This document shows, piece after piece, positions 25,619-36,718 of a DNA stretch of 64,000 nt. Position 1 is the first letter of the stretch. Each line of letters starts with the position of its first letter. Both the position numbers and the translations under genes were made by a program. The stretch is from Misgurnus anguillicaudatus (lineage: Eukaryota; Chordata; Actinopteri; Cypriniformes; Cobitidae). The notes beneath the pieces are model-generated. The model had not been told where the DNA came from. It saw nothing but the letters and a program-made list of their open reading frames with translations, and did no database searches. The stretch spans positions 23,085,001 to 23,149,000 of the forward strand of contig NC_073354.2 of the NCBI RefSeq assembly GCF_027580225.2. The letters are read 5' to 3'.

Positions 25619-26594
25619 TAGTGTTGGGCGATATGCCCCATTTTCGTCGGCCTGTGAGATCGCCAATACACGATAGTATTACTTATTTATTATTTGTTAA
25701 TTTTTTACTAATTTATGACAAGTCACTAGATTGATGGACAAAAAAGCAAGGGCAACAATGTCATAACCGCAACCTTCTTAAAACTGATGCCATTAATTTC
25801 GGGCATGGAAAAGCGGGAATAACACACTCGCTGGTTTTAACCCTTTGCACGCTAACAGCCTCTCTAGTACAAGGACATGTCAGAGCCGCGTGTATTACAA
25901 GCTCATGTGCAAGGAAGAGTCAGAATCATGCGCATTATAGACGGTTTTAGCAGTAACAACATAAATAAACGGCTTTCGTGGAACAAACGTAACTCCGCAA
26001 AGAATCAATAACAATAGAGTCCTTTTAGAGTAGTTTATTTCTAATAACAAGCAAAATAAACAAGTAGATTACCGTAGTTCATATGTAAAGCATATAAAAA
26101 AACGACGCTGAGCTAACGTTACTGTGTAAAATGTGTACTTTGTATAAAATGTTAACTACAAACCGGCTGCCAAACCGTCAAAGTGATCCATAATTGCTGT
26201 CTGCCCTCGTCTTTACTAAACCAAAACATTTGTTATTTTCGAGGAGGTATTTGTTCCAGAGTTACTTCAGTTAAGTCACTAGTCAGACCATTAAACAAAC
26301 AGAGATCGGAAGTAAAGTTCCGACCAGACATGTAACTGCGACAAAGCACGTGCATCCGATGAAACCGTCTATAGAAGGAGTCCATGCCGTGATGGGTTTA
26401 GGTCCGAGCAAGAGTCCAAGACGCGTGCATTAAGTTGCGTTACAAGCTCTCTCATGCAAAAAGCATGCAATGCACATGTTAGTGTGAAACTATGATGATA
26501 ATAATAATAACCAGTGCCAACTATTGTTATGAAAGCCTGCTATTGGCGATATGTCTGACCATCGGCAATACACGATGCTATCGGCACAACCCTA
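25619..26594. mobile_element. hAT-type non-autonomous element with 8-bp target duplication
   Basis: CTGCCCTG is present immediately left (25611-25618) and right (26595-26602) of a 976-bp unit starting TAGTGTTGGGCGATATG and ending GGCACAACCCTA. The 8-bp duplication and TAG...CTA ends are typical of hAT elements. Related ATACACGAT motifs appear near both ends. No transposase frame is seen. Confidence 0.8.
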
Positions 26595-26756
26595 CTGCCC
26601 TGAGGAAATGCACACTTGGTGTGTGTGTGTGTTGGTTGCACTTGTTTTGCTCTGACTTTGTGTCATTAAATCTAAAACATCACTTTATTAAAGATTTTTA
26701 CTCAGAAGTTTGGACTCTTGGAGACATTTTGGTCTCAATGCTTGGGTTGTTATAAT

Positions 26757-26838
26757 CCATGGTTGGGTAAATATTGCACAGAACCTACCATTGTGTTTTA
26801 AATAAACCTATACTGGGTTGTTGTTACCCAACCATGGG
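26757..26838. mobile_element. Short CCATGGTTGGGTAA hairpin MITE
   Basis: CCATGGTTGGGTAA at 26757-26770 and its complement TTACCCAACCATGG ending at 26838 could form a stem around a 54-base loop. Confidence 0.5.
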
Positions 26839-27811
26839 TTAACATTTTTATAATTGTGTGCTTAAGTGCTTAAAATTAAAAGCAGAGCTATTTTGAAGAA
26901 GCTAAAATATAGTTTTGTATTACTCCATTGTCTCTATTCTATTTGTATGTTTTTAAGTTTAGATGATTTATATTATTGTCTGAAATATGGTCAATTAATG
27001 TTTTGCTTATAAGATATCAACTTTGGGAGTCTTTATAGATTACTAGTAAAAATTTGGCTCATGTTACACACCCAGTCGTGTGGCAGAGCAGGCCTGCTGG
27101 AATTTGCATTTAATTTTACAGCCGTACAGATGTTGCATGCAGAGACAGCGTTGTGCTTGTTAATGGTAACGTTCCTCCATACATTCCTTTCCTCTCCAGG
27201 ATAAAAGAGATAGAGAGAGGCATGTGTGAGGAGGTCACCATGGATCAACAAGTATTTGTGGAACCTTGCTCCGGAGGTGATGGTCAGCCTGTCAGGTTCA
27301 TGAGTGCCAAAGGTCACTCAGAGGGTTCAGTTAGTCATGGGTCACGCTCATGATGTCTCTGTAAATAGTCAGATAATGAAGTGATGAGAGTGCTGCTAAT
27401 TTCCAGTTGGCATTTCTGATAAGCTTGGTTTTCGTATTTAGTGGTCTTTTCACCCATTGCCTAGAGCCTTTCTTTCCAATATAAACACAAGGACAGGCTG
27501 AATTGAATTGAGCAAATATTGCTTGTGGAATAGCTAGTACATATACACACATACATGCCCAGATTTAGTAAGGTCATTCGGACGCACACTTGCAAAGATA
27601 CCAAAAAAAACAAACAAGCACATATCATAAAAATGTGGCGACAGAACACAATAAAATCTTTTTCTTTGCATACTAGTAGGCGTTTATATTTGAAACCTTA
27701 ATTATAAAAGTCATAGGCTTTGCCAATTTGGAAGCCCTTTTGTGACTGCAAACTAGACTTTGAGTTTAGTAAACAAAGACCTTCAAGCAAAACTTGCTTG
27801 ACAAATGACTT
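26839..27811. other. No gene seen
   Basis: Overlapping frames of 60-95 codons on both strands at 27033-27353 lack good splice context. The region is moderately unique. Confidence 0.4.
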
Positions 27812-28118
27812 CCCTACTGAAAAAGACCAGCATAAGCTAGTAGCTGGTTTTAGCTGGTTAAAGGTCGCACTAGCTGGTTTAAGCTGGTCCTCCCAGTCTG
27901 GCAAAGCTGGTCATGCTGGTGGGTCAGCTGGTCTTCCAGCCTGACCAGCTAAGTCCAGCTAGACCAGGTTAAAAGGTGAGCAAAACACAGCTAGACCAGC
28001 TTGCTACACCAGCAAAACCAGCTTGCTACACTAGCAAAACCAGCTAAAACCAAGCTGGGAGACCAGGTAAAACCAGCTCACCAGCTTATGCTGGTCTTAG
28101 CTGGATTTTTCAGTAGGG
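27812..28118. mobile_element. Palindromic AGCTGG-rich MITE
   Basis: CCCTACTGAAAAAGACCAGC at the left pairs with its complement near 28097-28118. The interior is a run of CTGGT/ACCAG words (AGCTGGTTTAAGCTGG and similar) in both orientations, so it can fold into a long hairpin. Confidence 0.7.
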
Positions 28119-28198
28119 TTAAGTGTCAATGTAACACATGACTCAAGTGCTCGTTTTAGTTTAATTTATCTACTTGTAAAAAATGCCATTTTTATTAA

Positions 28199-28480
28199 AG
28201 GAACAGTATGTAAGAAATTTAAAGCAATTAATCATAAAATGGCCCTGATATGTCACTAGACATTAAGAAATAAGTTTCATTTCAAATACTTATATCACTG
28301 ACAACAGTGGTCTGGCCAGGATATTGTCATTTAAAAAGTGGAGTTGCAGCCCTCAACTGATCTTTATGTTGTCATGTTGTGTATTGGCCAATAGTTGTGT
28401 GATTGCAGTACCAGTTTTAGCCACAAGTTTTGTGATTGCAGTACCAGTTTTGGCCACAATCCCACATACTGTCCCTCTAA
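28199..28480. mobile_element. AGGAACAGTATGTAAG MITE with internal tandem repeat
   Basis: AGGAACAGTATGTAAG after TTAA at the left pairs with ACATACTGTCCCTCTAAAAG at the right. A ~33-bp unit (TTGTGATTGCAGTACCAG...) is present twice near 28395-28460. A fragment with the same unit in the opposite orientation lies at 28974-29055. Confidence 0.6.
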
Positions 28481-28973
28481 AAGCGATTAAGGACTAGAGA
28501 AAATGACTTGGTAATTACTTGCTAGCTAAACCAAATGATAAAAACCTGCCTGTGTTTTTAAAAAGAATGGTCAGACATGTGAACTGAACATGTGCATACT
28601 TAAATGCATCTGGGGGGAAACGTCTGCACGCCCTATTTTTGGGTTAATGATCATGGGCATGGATTCATGGCATTCATGGTTCTTCAGAACACCGCTCGGG
28701 TTTCCTCTCTGACCTGCGTGTCAACAGCATGGACACCACAGGCGTGTCAAGAGATTCACCATGGTCCTGCATAAGCATCATTCCTTTTTAGCTCCTGAGA
28801 AAGAGCCGATGAAGTGCAGGAAAGCATTTTTGCATCTGTTGAAGATATAATAATATAATAAACTTAGTCTATGCAAGTACATTTTCTTTTATTAAAATTC
28901 AAGTTTACATTTAGGACAACTTACATTTATATATTCAGACTTGCATTCAGATTTACATTTATATACTTAGGCT

Positions 28974-29055
28974 AAAGGAACAGTATGTACGATTGTGGCC
29001 AAAACTGGTACTGCAATCACAAAACTTGTGGCTAAAACTGGTACTGCAATCACAC
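28974..29055. mobile_element. Fragment of the AGGAACAGTATGTA MITE
   Basis: It begins AAAGGAACAGTATGTACG and contains two inverted-orientation copies of the AAACTGGTACTGCAATCAC unit. The far end is missing. Confidence 0.55.
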
Positions 29056-29679
29056 AACTATTCACACAACTTGGCTCTGGTGAATTATTAACCCACATTG
29101 CGGGCGTGGAGAGTCATTGATTGCTTTGCCGAGGATAAAGGTTAAATCGTGGAGCTGTGTTTTATAAGAGAGGAGCTGTCTGTTATTAAATCCAGCTGTG
29201 TGGACGTATGGAGGTTTTGTAGGACACAGTAGGATTACAGTGTCCGTAAGTTTAATCATTAATTAAACACACTGACTGTATATTTACAATCCACCAGCTC
29301 CAATTTGTGTGCTATTTCAAATCTAAAAGGCAAACAACCCGACTTTATAGTCGGTAAACAACCATGTTGGGACCATGCCGGTCTTAAATGGAAGTTGTCG
29401 ATTCTTGTTGGGATTGCTACTGTGGTCAGACATGAATTTACACAAACCACAGCACTAGTTTACATGATCGCTCGCACACAAATTTTTTCATGCATTCATA
29501 CACAAATGTAGGAAAAGGGGACTAAACGGATTCTACAAAAAGTATTACCATGGTAATATTTGGTATCTTAGACATATTCCTTTGAATTATTTAAAGTACT
29601 TTGATGAACCATTTAAACACACAAATATGGTAATCGGTACTATGGTAAATAATAAACACACCATAGGTTTAAATAAGCG
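29056..29679. other. No gene seen
   Basis: Unique sequence leading into the promoter-like region; no exon or repeat is supported. Confidence 0.4.
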
Positions 29680-31106
29680 TGGGAGTTAAATCAGATCTAT
29701 CATCCCGTCATTTCCTCTGCTCGAGGCTGGGTGTTAATGTTTGTTTGTGTGTTTGCCTAGACAAAACAACTCTTTTACTTTCATCACAATGTTATCCTTC
29801 CTCACGGGTCACTGCTAGCATACTTTGTTTGCGGTTAGCTGGATATTCTGGTCTGGACAGGTCGAGCGAGCTAATCCACACCGTGTACAGGTCAAAGCGA
29901 GTAGATTCATCTGAAACCTGCAGGCGAGTCATCGCTGACCCTGGATCAGACCTCTTTTATGGGGTTGTACACCTGAAAGAGTCACACGAGAGTGTGGAAG
30001 GAAAACCCAGAGGAGGTGGAGGAGGTGTGGAGTCCAGTCAAACCCTCAGTGGTTACCATGCAACTGAAAGGGAGGAGCAAAGATCAGAAGAACAGATCAT
30101 AGAAGAGAAAGGGAGTGGTTGGGGGCAGGTTTTAAGGTCATATTTCACCAACACTCTAGTTGTTTGTAATCCTAAACTTTCGGTCTCACAGTGCATGTGG
30201 ATTCTCACTGGACAACTGTCAGCCAGAGATCAGGGAGCGGTTTTTACATTTTGTGAATGGACTTTAAAGCACATAAGCGTACAATCGTATTCGCTAAGGG
30301 CACAGGTGAGTCTCACGCCCATACAGACTCAGTGGATGCATCAGGAAGGTAATCGGGTGATCGCTCTGTGTTGTCTTCAGCGGAATGGAAATAAGATGGC
30401 ACAGTGACACAACCACCTGTTGCTGTTACTATGAAGAATTGGATGTAAAAAGGGAGGAGGACAACAATGTTTCAGCTCATCCATCATTCTTTGGAGATGT
30501 ATGCTGATGATATCTTCAGTCTGTGTGTTTGGATGAAGCCACCTGGGTGTTGTGAGATTGATATTTTAGCTTTTAAAAGTGGATGTTAAACCTTTCTTGA
30601 ACCTGGATGCTTTCAGTTGTACATTTTTCTCAATGTCCCTTGTTATTGGGCTTTTTTGTTTTCTTATTGCTTATGAACTATGCTGTCCTGAAGATTGTCT
30701 TCTCAGTAGACACCAAGACTCAGTTGGAGAAAGACCAACTATTTTCCAGCCTGTTGCTTCAGTTAATTGTGAGTTAATTGGGTTTCAGCACTCCTGTTGG
30801 GATTTCCAGGACTCACTTTTTTCCCCGCCGGATTAGCAGATGGTTGGAAAGACATCATTAACCAGTGAATTGCATTTAGCATAAAGATTGCCAGTTTTGT
30901 TATGTTCTAGTTTTTTTTGTGGGACATTTCTGGAACATGCATTTTTTGCATATCACAGTAACCTCATGGATTTAAAGCTTCACTGATTATTGCACAAACG
31001 GTGTGAGATAGTTCCACTTTATACTTTTAGCTCTTTGAGGATCTTTTGTGAAGGCCAGCAACAGCTCAACCCCTGTACTTTTCGAAAGACTCATTCTCCT
31101 CCCCAG
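29680..31106 (+). promoter_or_regulatory. Probable promoter / 5' UTR region upstream of the 31.1 kb exon
   Basis: This stretch is free of recognisable transposons and richer in G and purines than its flanks. It contains a strong donor, CACAG|GTGAGT, at 30305/30306, which could end a non-coding first exon spliced to the acceptor at 31106. An open frame of 242 codons spans 29679-30407, but its translation looks like chance: there is no domain, composition drifts, and the frame runs straight through the donor. I therefore treat it as non-coding. The 500 bases before 31106 are T-rich, as expected for the 3' part of an intron. Confidence 0.35.
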
Positions 31107-31343
31107 TTTTATAAGAAGGGATGATGACGGAAAAGCGCTCTGCGTCTTTCAGAAAGGAGAAGGACAGGACTGAGAAGGCCACTTCGATTTCTCATGCTCT
31201 CAGCTGGCTCAGTTTGTCCTCTCTGTCACAGCAGACCCGTAAACTTTTTCGCAGCCAGAACAGCCTCCACAGACACTCCTATGCTCCACGTGGAGCGGAT
31301 GAAGATGAGGATGATTGGGTTTATGCTCCTCAGCATTACGTAG
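31107..31343 (+). CDS. Candidate coding exon (start-codon exon) of an unidentified gene
   Basis: The exon begins after a pyrimidine-rich acceptor (TCATTCTCCTCCCCAG, ending at 31106) and a branch-point-like CTCAAC at 31065-31070. An in-frame TAA lies at 31112, three codons before the ATG at 31121, so translation can start here. The frame gives 74 codons plus one base (phase 1) and ends at a strong donor, TAG|GTGAGG (31343/31344). The peptide begins MMTEKRSASFRKEKDR. It is basic and serine-rich, with a middle segment SLSQQTRKLFRSQNSLHRHS, then a short acidic run (ADEDEDD) and WVYAPQHYV. There is no signal peptide or membrane segment, so a cytosolic, possibly phosphorylated N-terminal tail is inferred. 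A UG-rich tract starts 13 bases into the intron. One AG at about 31088 lies between the branch point and the acceptor, a small weakness. I do not recognise the family. A first exon reading through from 5' UTR is also possible. Confidence 0.6.
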
Positions 31344-31356
31344 GTGAGGGTTTACT

Positions 31357-31395
31357 GTGCGTGTGTGTGTGTGTGCGTGTGTGTGTGTGTGTGTG
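31357..31395 (+). repeat. (GT)n tract just inside the intron after the 31.1 kb exon
   Basis: About 39 bases of GT repeats, broken by two GC steps, start 13 bases after the donor at 31344. In the RNA this is a UG tract next to a 5' splice site. UG repeats are bound by TDP-43 and CELF proteins, so use of this donor could be regulated; that is inference. Confidence 0.9.
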
Positions 31396-31599
31396 CTGTG
31401 TTTAGGGGTCTTTGGAGGCAGAAGTGCTGAATGCAGGATTCCCATAGTCAGGAAAATTCTGGAGATATCAGAAAAGTCTGAAATGCAGGCTGTGAAAATT
31501 TGTTAAAATTCATCTTAAAAGCTATGACTGTTTCTTAAATATAAAAATTTGATCTGCTAGAAATTGTGGTGTAATGTAGTCTTGCATTGTAGAGTTCGT

Positions 31600-32414
31600 A
31601 TGGGTGATTCTCACAAAATCCAGACTAAGAAGGTGTCCAGCATCAGATTTTTTTAAAAAGCCCCTGAAGCCAATTTTTTTTTTGCACATATAAGATTAAG
31701 GTCTGAACTTACTATAACCATTATTTTTAGAGGATTTAAAAAATATTTCCTATATAATTATTTACATGTCTTAGATTATCATATCAAAAATGATCATTAC
31801 CGCAACATGATATTACATTAAACATATGCATTTGCAAACTCATGTTTCGGTAATGAGAACTAAAAAGTAACAAAATTTCAACTTTTATCTGGAGAGAAAA
31901 AATAAGAACTGCTTACCTGGTAGCCATCTTGAGTGTCACAGTCATTTATGTCCCTTCCAACAATTTTTTTTTGAAAATGTTAGTTCCTTGAGGGCTAAAA
32001 CAATGATTGAAAATTGTTGCGGAGGATGAGAAAATTGGTCTTTGACACATTTATATTCCTTATTATTGTCTCTACATTTACCAATGATCACCAAATAACA
32101 CATGTTTCTTTACTTTAAATGTTTATATGCACTGAAGCTTTTTATTAAAGTTTTTTTTTTTAATTATAAATATTTCCATGTCAAAGAACCCAAATCCAGT
32201 CATGGACACGTTGCGGTAATCAAAATGTTCCCTTTAAATGTGAATAAACAACAAAATTGGTTTGTATGATGTCATTTGAAATCATGTGCAAAATAGTACG
32301 TGAAGAGATGTTTATAACTGATGCTTCTTATTTTGATACTCTTACTTTGCATTTACATTTTTATCTAAATGTTTCACGACACCTCATAAGTCTAGTTTCG
32401 TGAGAATCACCCAT
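31600..32414. mobile_element. ATGGGTGATTCTCAC element, copy 2
   Basis: It has the same termini and order as the 10.06 kb copy and is about 100 bp shorter. The ATTACCGCAAC/GTTGCGG motifs recur at about 31797, 32017 and 32210, and the minus-strand ATGGCTACCAG|GTAAG motif lies at 31912-31932. Sequence between these shared points has diverged a lot, so the conserved points stand out. It sits about 250 bp downstream of the candidate coding exon. Confidence 0.7.
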
Positions 32415-32420
32415 ATAGGC

Positions 32421-32527
32421 TTTAGCAGCACAAAAGTTGTAGGTTCGATTTCCATACTGATAAAAATATATAACTTGAATGCACTACTTGTGGGTTTGGA
32501 TAAATAGTCTGCCAAAAGCATGTGTTG
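32421..32527 (+). repeat. SINE fragment
   Basis: GTAGGTTCGATTTCCATACTG is box-B-like and is followed by GGGTTTGGATAAATAGTCTGCC. The head is missing; it directly follows the ATGGGTGATTCTCAC element. Confidence 0.6.
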
Positions 32528-32654
32528 AAACTGCTTTTGATATATTCAAAGTTTTTTAAAAATCTGTATAAATATGAAAGTAAAGTATTTTTTATCTATT
32601 TTATTTATCAAGTATATACTTATTCACTCCCCTTTCATTTTTTACAATTTCCCA

Positions 32655-32784
32655 TATAGCTCAGTAGTAGAGCATTGCGTTAGGGTTTGGTAATGGGTTT
32701 GAACACACATATTGTTGAAAATGTATATCGTGTAATGCACAAGCTTTGGATAAAAGCGTCTGTCGAAAGCATAAATGTAAATGC
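32655..32784 (+). repeat. tRNA-derived SINE copy
   Basis: TATAGCTCAGTAGTAGAGCATTG is the tRNA-like head, and GCTTTGGATAAAAGCGTCTG then AAATGTAAATG the tail. This is the best-kept tail in the window. Confidence 0.8.
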
Positions 32785-34637
32785 ATATATGGTAGAAACT
32801 TGACTGTGAACGACTTTATAAAGTGATGGATTGTCTGCACTTGTGCGAGATGTTTGCTTTAACAGCTGCGTATCCTGATCTCTCCATTGTGTTCGTATTT
32901 ATTGTCACTCCTGCAGGAAGTGAGACACTACATCGTTTACAATGAAGTAGAAATTAGGTCACCATCTTGTTTTATTACAGGTTTGCCTTTGTTTTGGTCG
33001 TTGACACGTCTTCTGACAGGTTAAGTGAGGTCTGTCGGGCTGTAGGGAGGGGGGTCACAGGGTTTTAAGATGGGAAGTAAGGAGAGAATGTTGGAAAAAT
33101 AGTTATAGCAACTCTAAATGAGTCTGTGTGAATGGGTGATGTCACAGACTGGTGGTGATATGGGCGTGTGTCTCCTGTAGTCACTTTGACAGGCACAGCT
33201 ATGCATCTGATGGATCTTGTAGTACTTAATGATACTCTAAATTGAATAACCGAACTGCCTTTGTGTAAAAGTTGAGGTAAGTACATTTCAATTCTTATTG
33301 GATTCATGCATCTTGCACTTTGGCTTTGAATTGTGTTTTGTAAAGTCTTAAGGGTTCTCATGCACTTTGCATGCTTTTAAATATAAATGCTATGAAAACA
33401 AATGTGTGTCAAAGGACGGTTTCCTTTCGAAAGCGTTCTCGGGTGAGGCTGAAACTGATTCTCTATAGGCAATGGAAAAAAATCTCATGCAGATCTCAGT
33501 CGTGTCGGCCTGTTTCTCTAGTGGCACATAGTTTGCTTTGCAAATCAAATCTCAAATCTGCCATTCCTGCATAGAAGCAGAAACCCCACCCCTGCATTTT
33601 TAAAACCTTTTGTTTATTAGTTGACCTGAGTGTGCATGTGTTTGGTTTTGGGGTGGAGGTGTAACATTACTCTGCACTAGATTATCTCATCAGAGCCAGT
33701 ATAAAGTTACTGTAGGTTGATGCCCGGGTGGTGTACTCGATGGATACGATTAGTCTTTTCTCAGTCTTGATTCGGTTTACTGTCATGCTCTGTTTAGTTT
33801 GCCATGACATTTGACAATCACGTGTTTAATTAGAGTAGATTTCCCTATTCATTTTGTCTCAATGTGAAGCTGTGTACAGCATTTGTCCTATTCAGTGACA
33901 TATAACCTCTGAACTTGCGATTCTCTACAGATAATTGACAAATGTTTATACATCTTTAAATCCCATATTTACTATATGTGTGGATATTTAAACTTTAAAT
34001 ATATTGAAATTTATATTTTCTACTTGTGCTAGTCCTTTTTTTCTGATATGCATGTTGTCATATCATGTGGTATTTGAATCTCTAGTTAAACTCTTGCACA
34101 TGTATGTGCACACATGCACACCCAGAATTATGCATGAGACATTGTAGGAAAACCACTGCTTTTCCAAAGCAGGAAACAATACAGAAAACTTCACCAAAAT
34201 CTATTTAAAAATCCTCATGTTGACAACCATATGTGCTCCTAAATTTAAAAGATATATTTATACTTTTGGCACTTACGTGGGTACACGCTAGTCCAATTAA
34301 GCTGCCCTAACTGCTGCTCCTGTGCTCTTTATTTAAATGCATCCTGTAATTTTGGGCTGTCGGGGCCTTGTAGTAGACCCATAATTTGGTTGTGCGGGTT
34401 GCCCGGCGACAGGATGTTTTTGCCTGTTACTATAGCAATGAATTGACTGATTGTGTGGCAGTCCTGATTCTCTCAGACTCTGTAGACAAATGTCTCTCAG
34501 TACTAAAGACAGTCTTGAACTGTGCAGGCTTTTTCCTTTTTTGAATGGATTATTGACACGTCTTTGTAATGGCCTATGTGGGTTCTGTTAACTTTAGTAG
34601 ATTTTACACCACACACCAATGCAATTTTGTGTGTCTA
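32785..34637. other. Intron-like stretch after the 31.1 kb exon
   Basis: A donor-like GAG|GTAAGT at about 33272 and an acceptor-like TTTTATTACAG at 32981 do not bound an open exon together. Only the X-box-like words at 34376-34440 are listed separately. Confidence 0.4.
34376..34440 (+). promoter_or_regulatory. Possible conserved non-coding element with X-box-like words
   Basis: GGTTGCCCGGCGACAGG and GTTACTATAGCAATG lie within 50 bases in a repeat-free, moderately GC stretch (about 34300-34480). Only motif resemblance supports this. Confidence 0.22.
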
Positions 34638-35043
34638 CTTACATTTCACAAGAATTTTTTAAGATGTCAAATAAATCTTTGGTGTCCCCAGAGTATGTAT
34701 GTGAAGTTTTAGCTCAAGATACCATATAGATCATTTAGTATCGCATGTTAAAATTGCCACTTTGTAGGTGTGAGCAAAAATGTGCCGTTTTTGGGTGTGC
34801 CCTTTAAAATGCAAATGAGCTGATCTCTGCACTAAAAATCCAGATTAAGGGGCGGTATTATCCCCTACTGACATCACAAGGGTAGACAAATTTCAATGAC
34901 CTATATTTTACATGCTTGCAGAGAATGGTTTACCAAAACTAAGTTACTGGGTTGATCTTTTTCACATTTTCTAGGTTGATACAAGCACTGGGGCAATTAT
35001 AGCACTTAAATATAGAAAGTCAGATTTTCATGATATGTCCCCT
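34638..35043. mobile_element. AGGGGACAT element, copy 2, left end damaged
   Basis: It is the reverse orientation of the 7 kb copy. The right end, GATATGTCCCC before TTAA (35044-35047), is intact. The left terminal AAAGGGG is missing and the match starts near ACATTTCACAAGAA. Internal landmarks shared with the other copies include AATGGTTTACCAAAACTAAG. Confidence 0.6.
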
Positions 35044-35609
35044 TTAAATTGACCTGTTAGTCGGCTTGTCTAATGCATCTGTGTGAATTAAACCTGCTTA
35101 TGTGATCCAGATATTTACTCAGAAATGCATTTATCTGATTTTGCTATTAAGAAGTTAGTTCCTTATCCCTGGTGTACAGTAAGTTAAACTAAAATAGGGG
35201 TTAATTTACAGAAATGAGTGGCTGCATCATCTTTGATCCACATGTAGCCTACTTTTTTTGAGTTACATGGCTTCTCACTGTGCAAGCCCAGGATAGATTT
35301 CATGTATTACAGCTATTATGGCATGACTGGTGGCCCACACTTATCTAATTCCATATTAAAAAAATGTTGACCGACATATGTGGATAAGTTGTTTATGTGT
35401 ATTCATCTGGGTTATGAAGTATTTGAACCTGAAAAAAATAATCGCTTCACCTTTATACTCGGGCATATTTGATCTTTTCTTCTTTCACATTGTGCCTAAT
35501 TAGATCATGACAGAAACAAGTTTGTCAGTGCTTCTCACATTATTGGTTAATGTAAATTCAATCTGTTAGTAATACATTAAAACTTTAGTTACTGCATTGG
35601 ATGTTTAAG

Positions 35610-35689
35610 TCTCAATTTTGTCCTATTTGTCTCTTTTTTTCTTTATGTGCTGTTCTGATGGACTCATTGCTTTGGCCACTCAGGTAAGT
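35610..35689 (+). promoter_or_regulatory. Second candidate recursive splice site
   Basis: A T-rich tract (CTCTTTTTTTCTTTATGTGC, from 35631) leads to GGCCACTCAG at 35683, joined directly to GTAAGTGAAC. The stretch from 35610 to 35681 contains no AG. CTGAT and ACTCAT could serve as branch points 20-30 bases upstream. As at 13,679, the sequence after the junction has no coding character. The alternative reading is a short first exon from the ATG at 35657 (MDSLLWPL), exiting in phase 2, again out of step with the phase-1 exons. Confidence 0.4.
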
Positions 35690-36436
35690 GAACCTCTTTG
35701 TAATGAACTTCATTTGTAATGAAATGATTATAGATGACATAGTGTATACACAAAGCATCATACACATATGCGCAAAAGCTGATAAAAAAATAAAAATGCA
35801 GATTCTGTTTGTTACGTAAATGTGCATTTTGATCAGGCTGTATTTCAATGCATCCGCTTATAGTAAGAGCATTTTAGCTTTAGTAATCTATCGATATAAC
35901 TCTGAGTCTTGGATAAAGCTGGCTTTATGGCTTTATGATGATCTTATAGCAGATCTGTTTTTAATGTTGAGTGATTGCACATACATTTAGTCCTTTAGCC
36001 GGTTTAATTTTACATTTGATAATTTTTATTTGTAGTGAGGTGGCTGACTTATATTGACCCACTCTAATATCAGGGCATCTTCAGTATGTTATTAGACTGT
36101 TAATGCCCCCATTTTAGTAAGGCAATAATATGAAGCAATAGTAGTATCTTGTACCAAACTGGAAGAAATAGACTGTAATCTGATCCTAATTAAGGTAATA
36201 ATCACACTATCATTTAACATATTTTCTTGCCCTCTTCTACACATCAACATTTTTGTTTATGCCTATAGGACACATTTGTGCTGTCAGCTCTGTGTTTGGG
36301 CTTTTAGTAAGCATTGATTTCCTGCACCCTTCCCAAAGTGCCCTGTTGTTGACACATACCTAGTGAATGTAGTTTCTATCACTGTTTAGATTTCTCAGGT
36401 TATTTAGCAACTATTGTCAATTCTCCTTGTGCTCAC
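35690..36436. other. No gene seen
   Basis: AT-rich sequence after the second ratchet-like site, without repeats that I recognise or any supported exon. Confidence 0.4.
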
Positions 36437-36478
36437 TAGGGATGGTAACAATTAATCTATCTTCGATTAATTGTCTAT

Positions 36479-36718
36479 GGGGCGGTTTCCCGGACCAGGA
36501 TTAGCTTAATCCAGGACTAGGCCTTAGTTTAATTAGGAAATATAACTAGTTTTAACAAACATGCCTTACTCAAAACATTACCTGTGTGCATTTTGTGGTA
36601 AAACAAAGGGCACTGATGTATTTTAAGATATGTAAGTGCAAGTTGTTTTCAGTTTGGAGAGCTCTTAAAAGTGTTTAAGTCTAGGACTAGTTTAATCCCT
36701 GTCCGGGAAACCACCCCT
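36479..36718. mobile_element. GGGGCGGTTTCCCGG MITE
   Basis: The ends GGGGCGGTTTCCCGGAC and GTCCGGGAAACCACCCC are inverted, with TAT on each side (36476-36478 and 36719-36721). A 3-bp duplication suits a PIF/Harbinger-type element, but TAT is not the usual TWA target, so the class is tentative. Confidence 0.6.

Noticed and set aside
29679..30407. 242-codon open frame, the longest in the window
   Set aside because: Composition is irregular, no domain is visible, and the frame crosses a strong donor at 30305/30306. More likely a promoter or 5' UTR region.
33060..33280. Possible exon ending at GAG|GTAAGT near 33272
   Set aside because: No convincing acceptor bounds it and frames contain stops.
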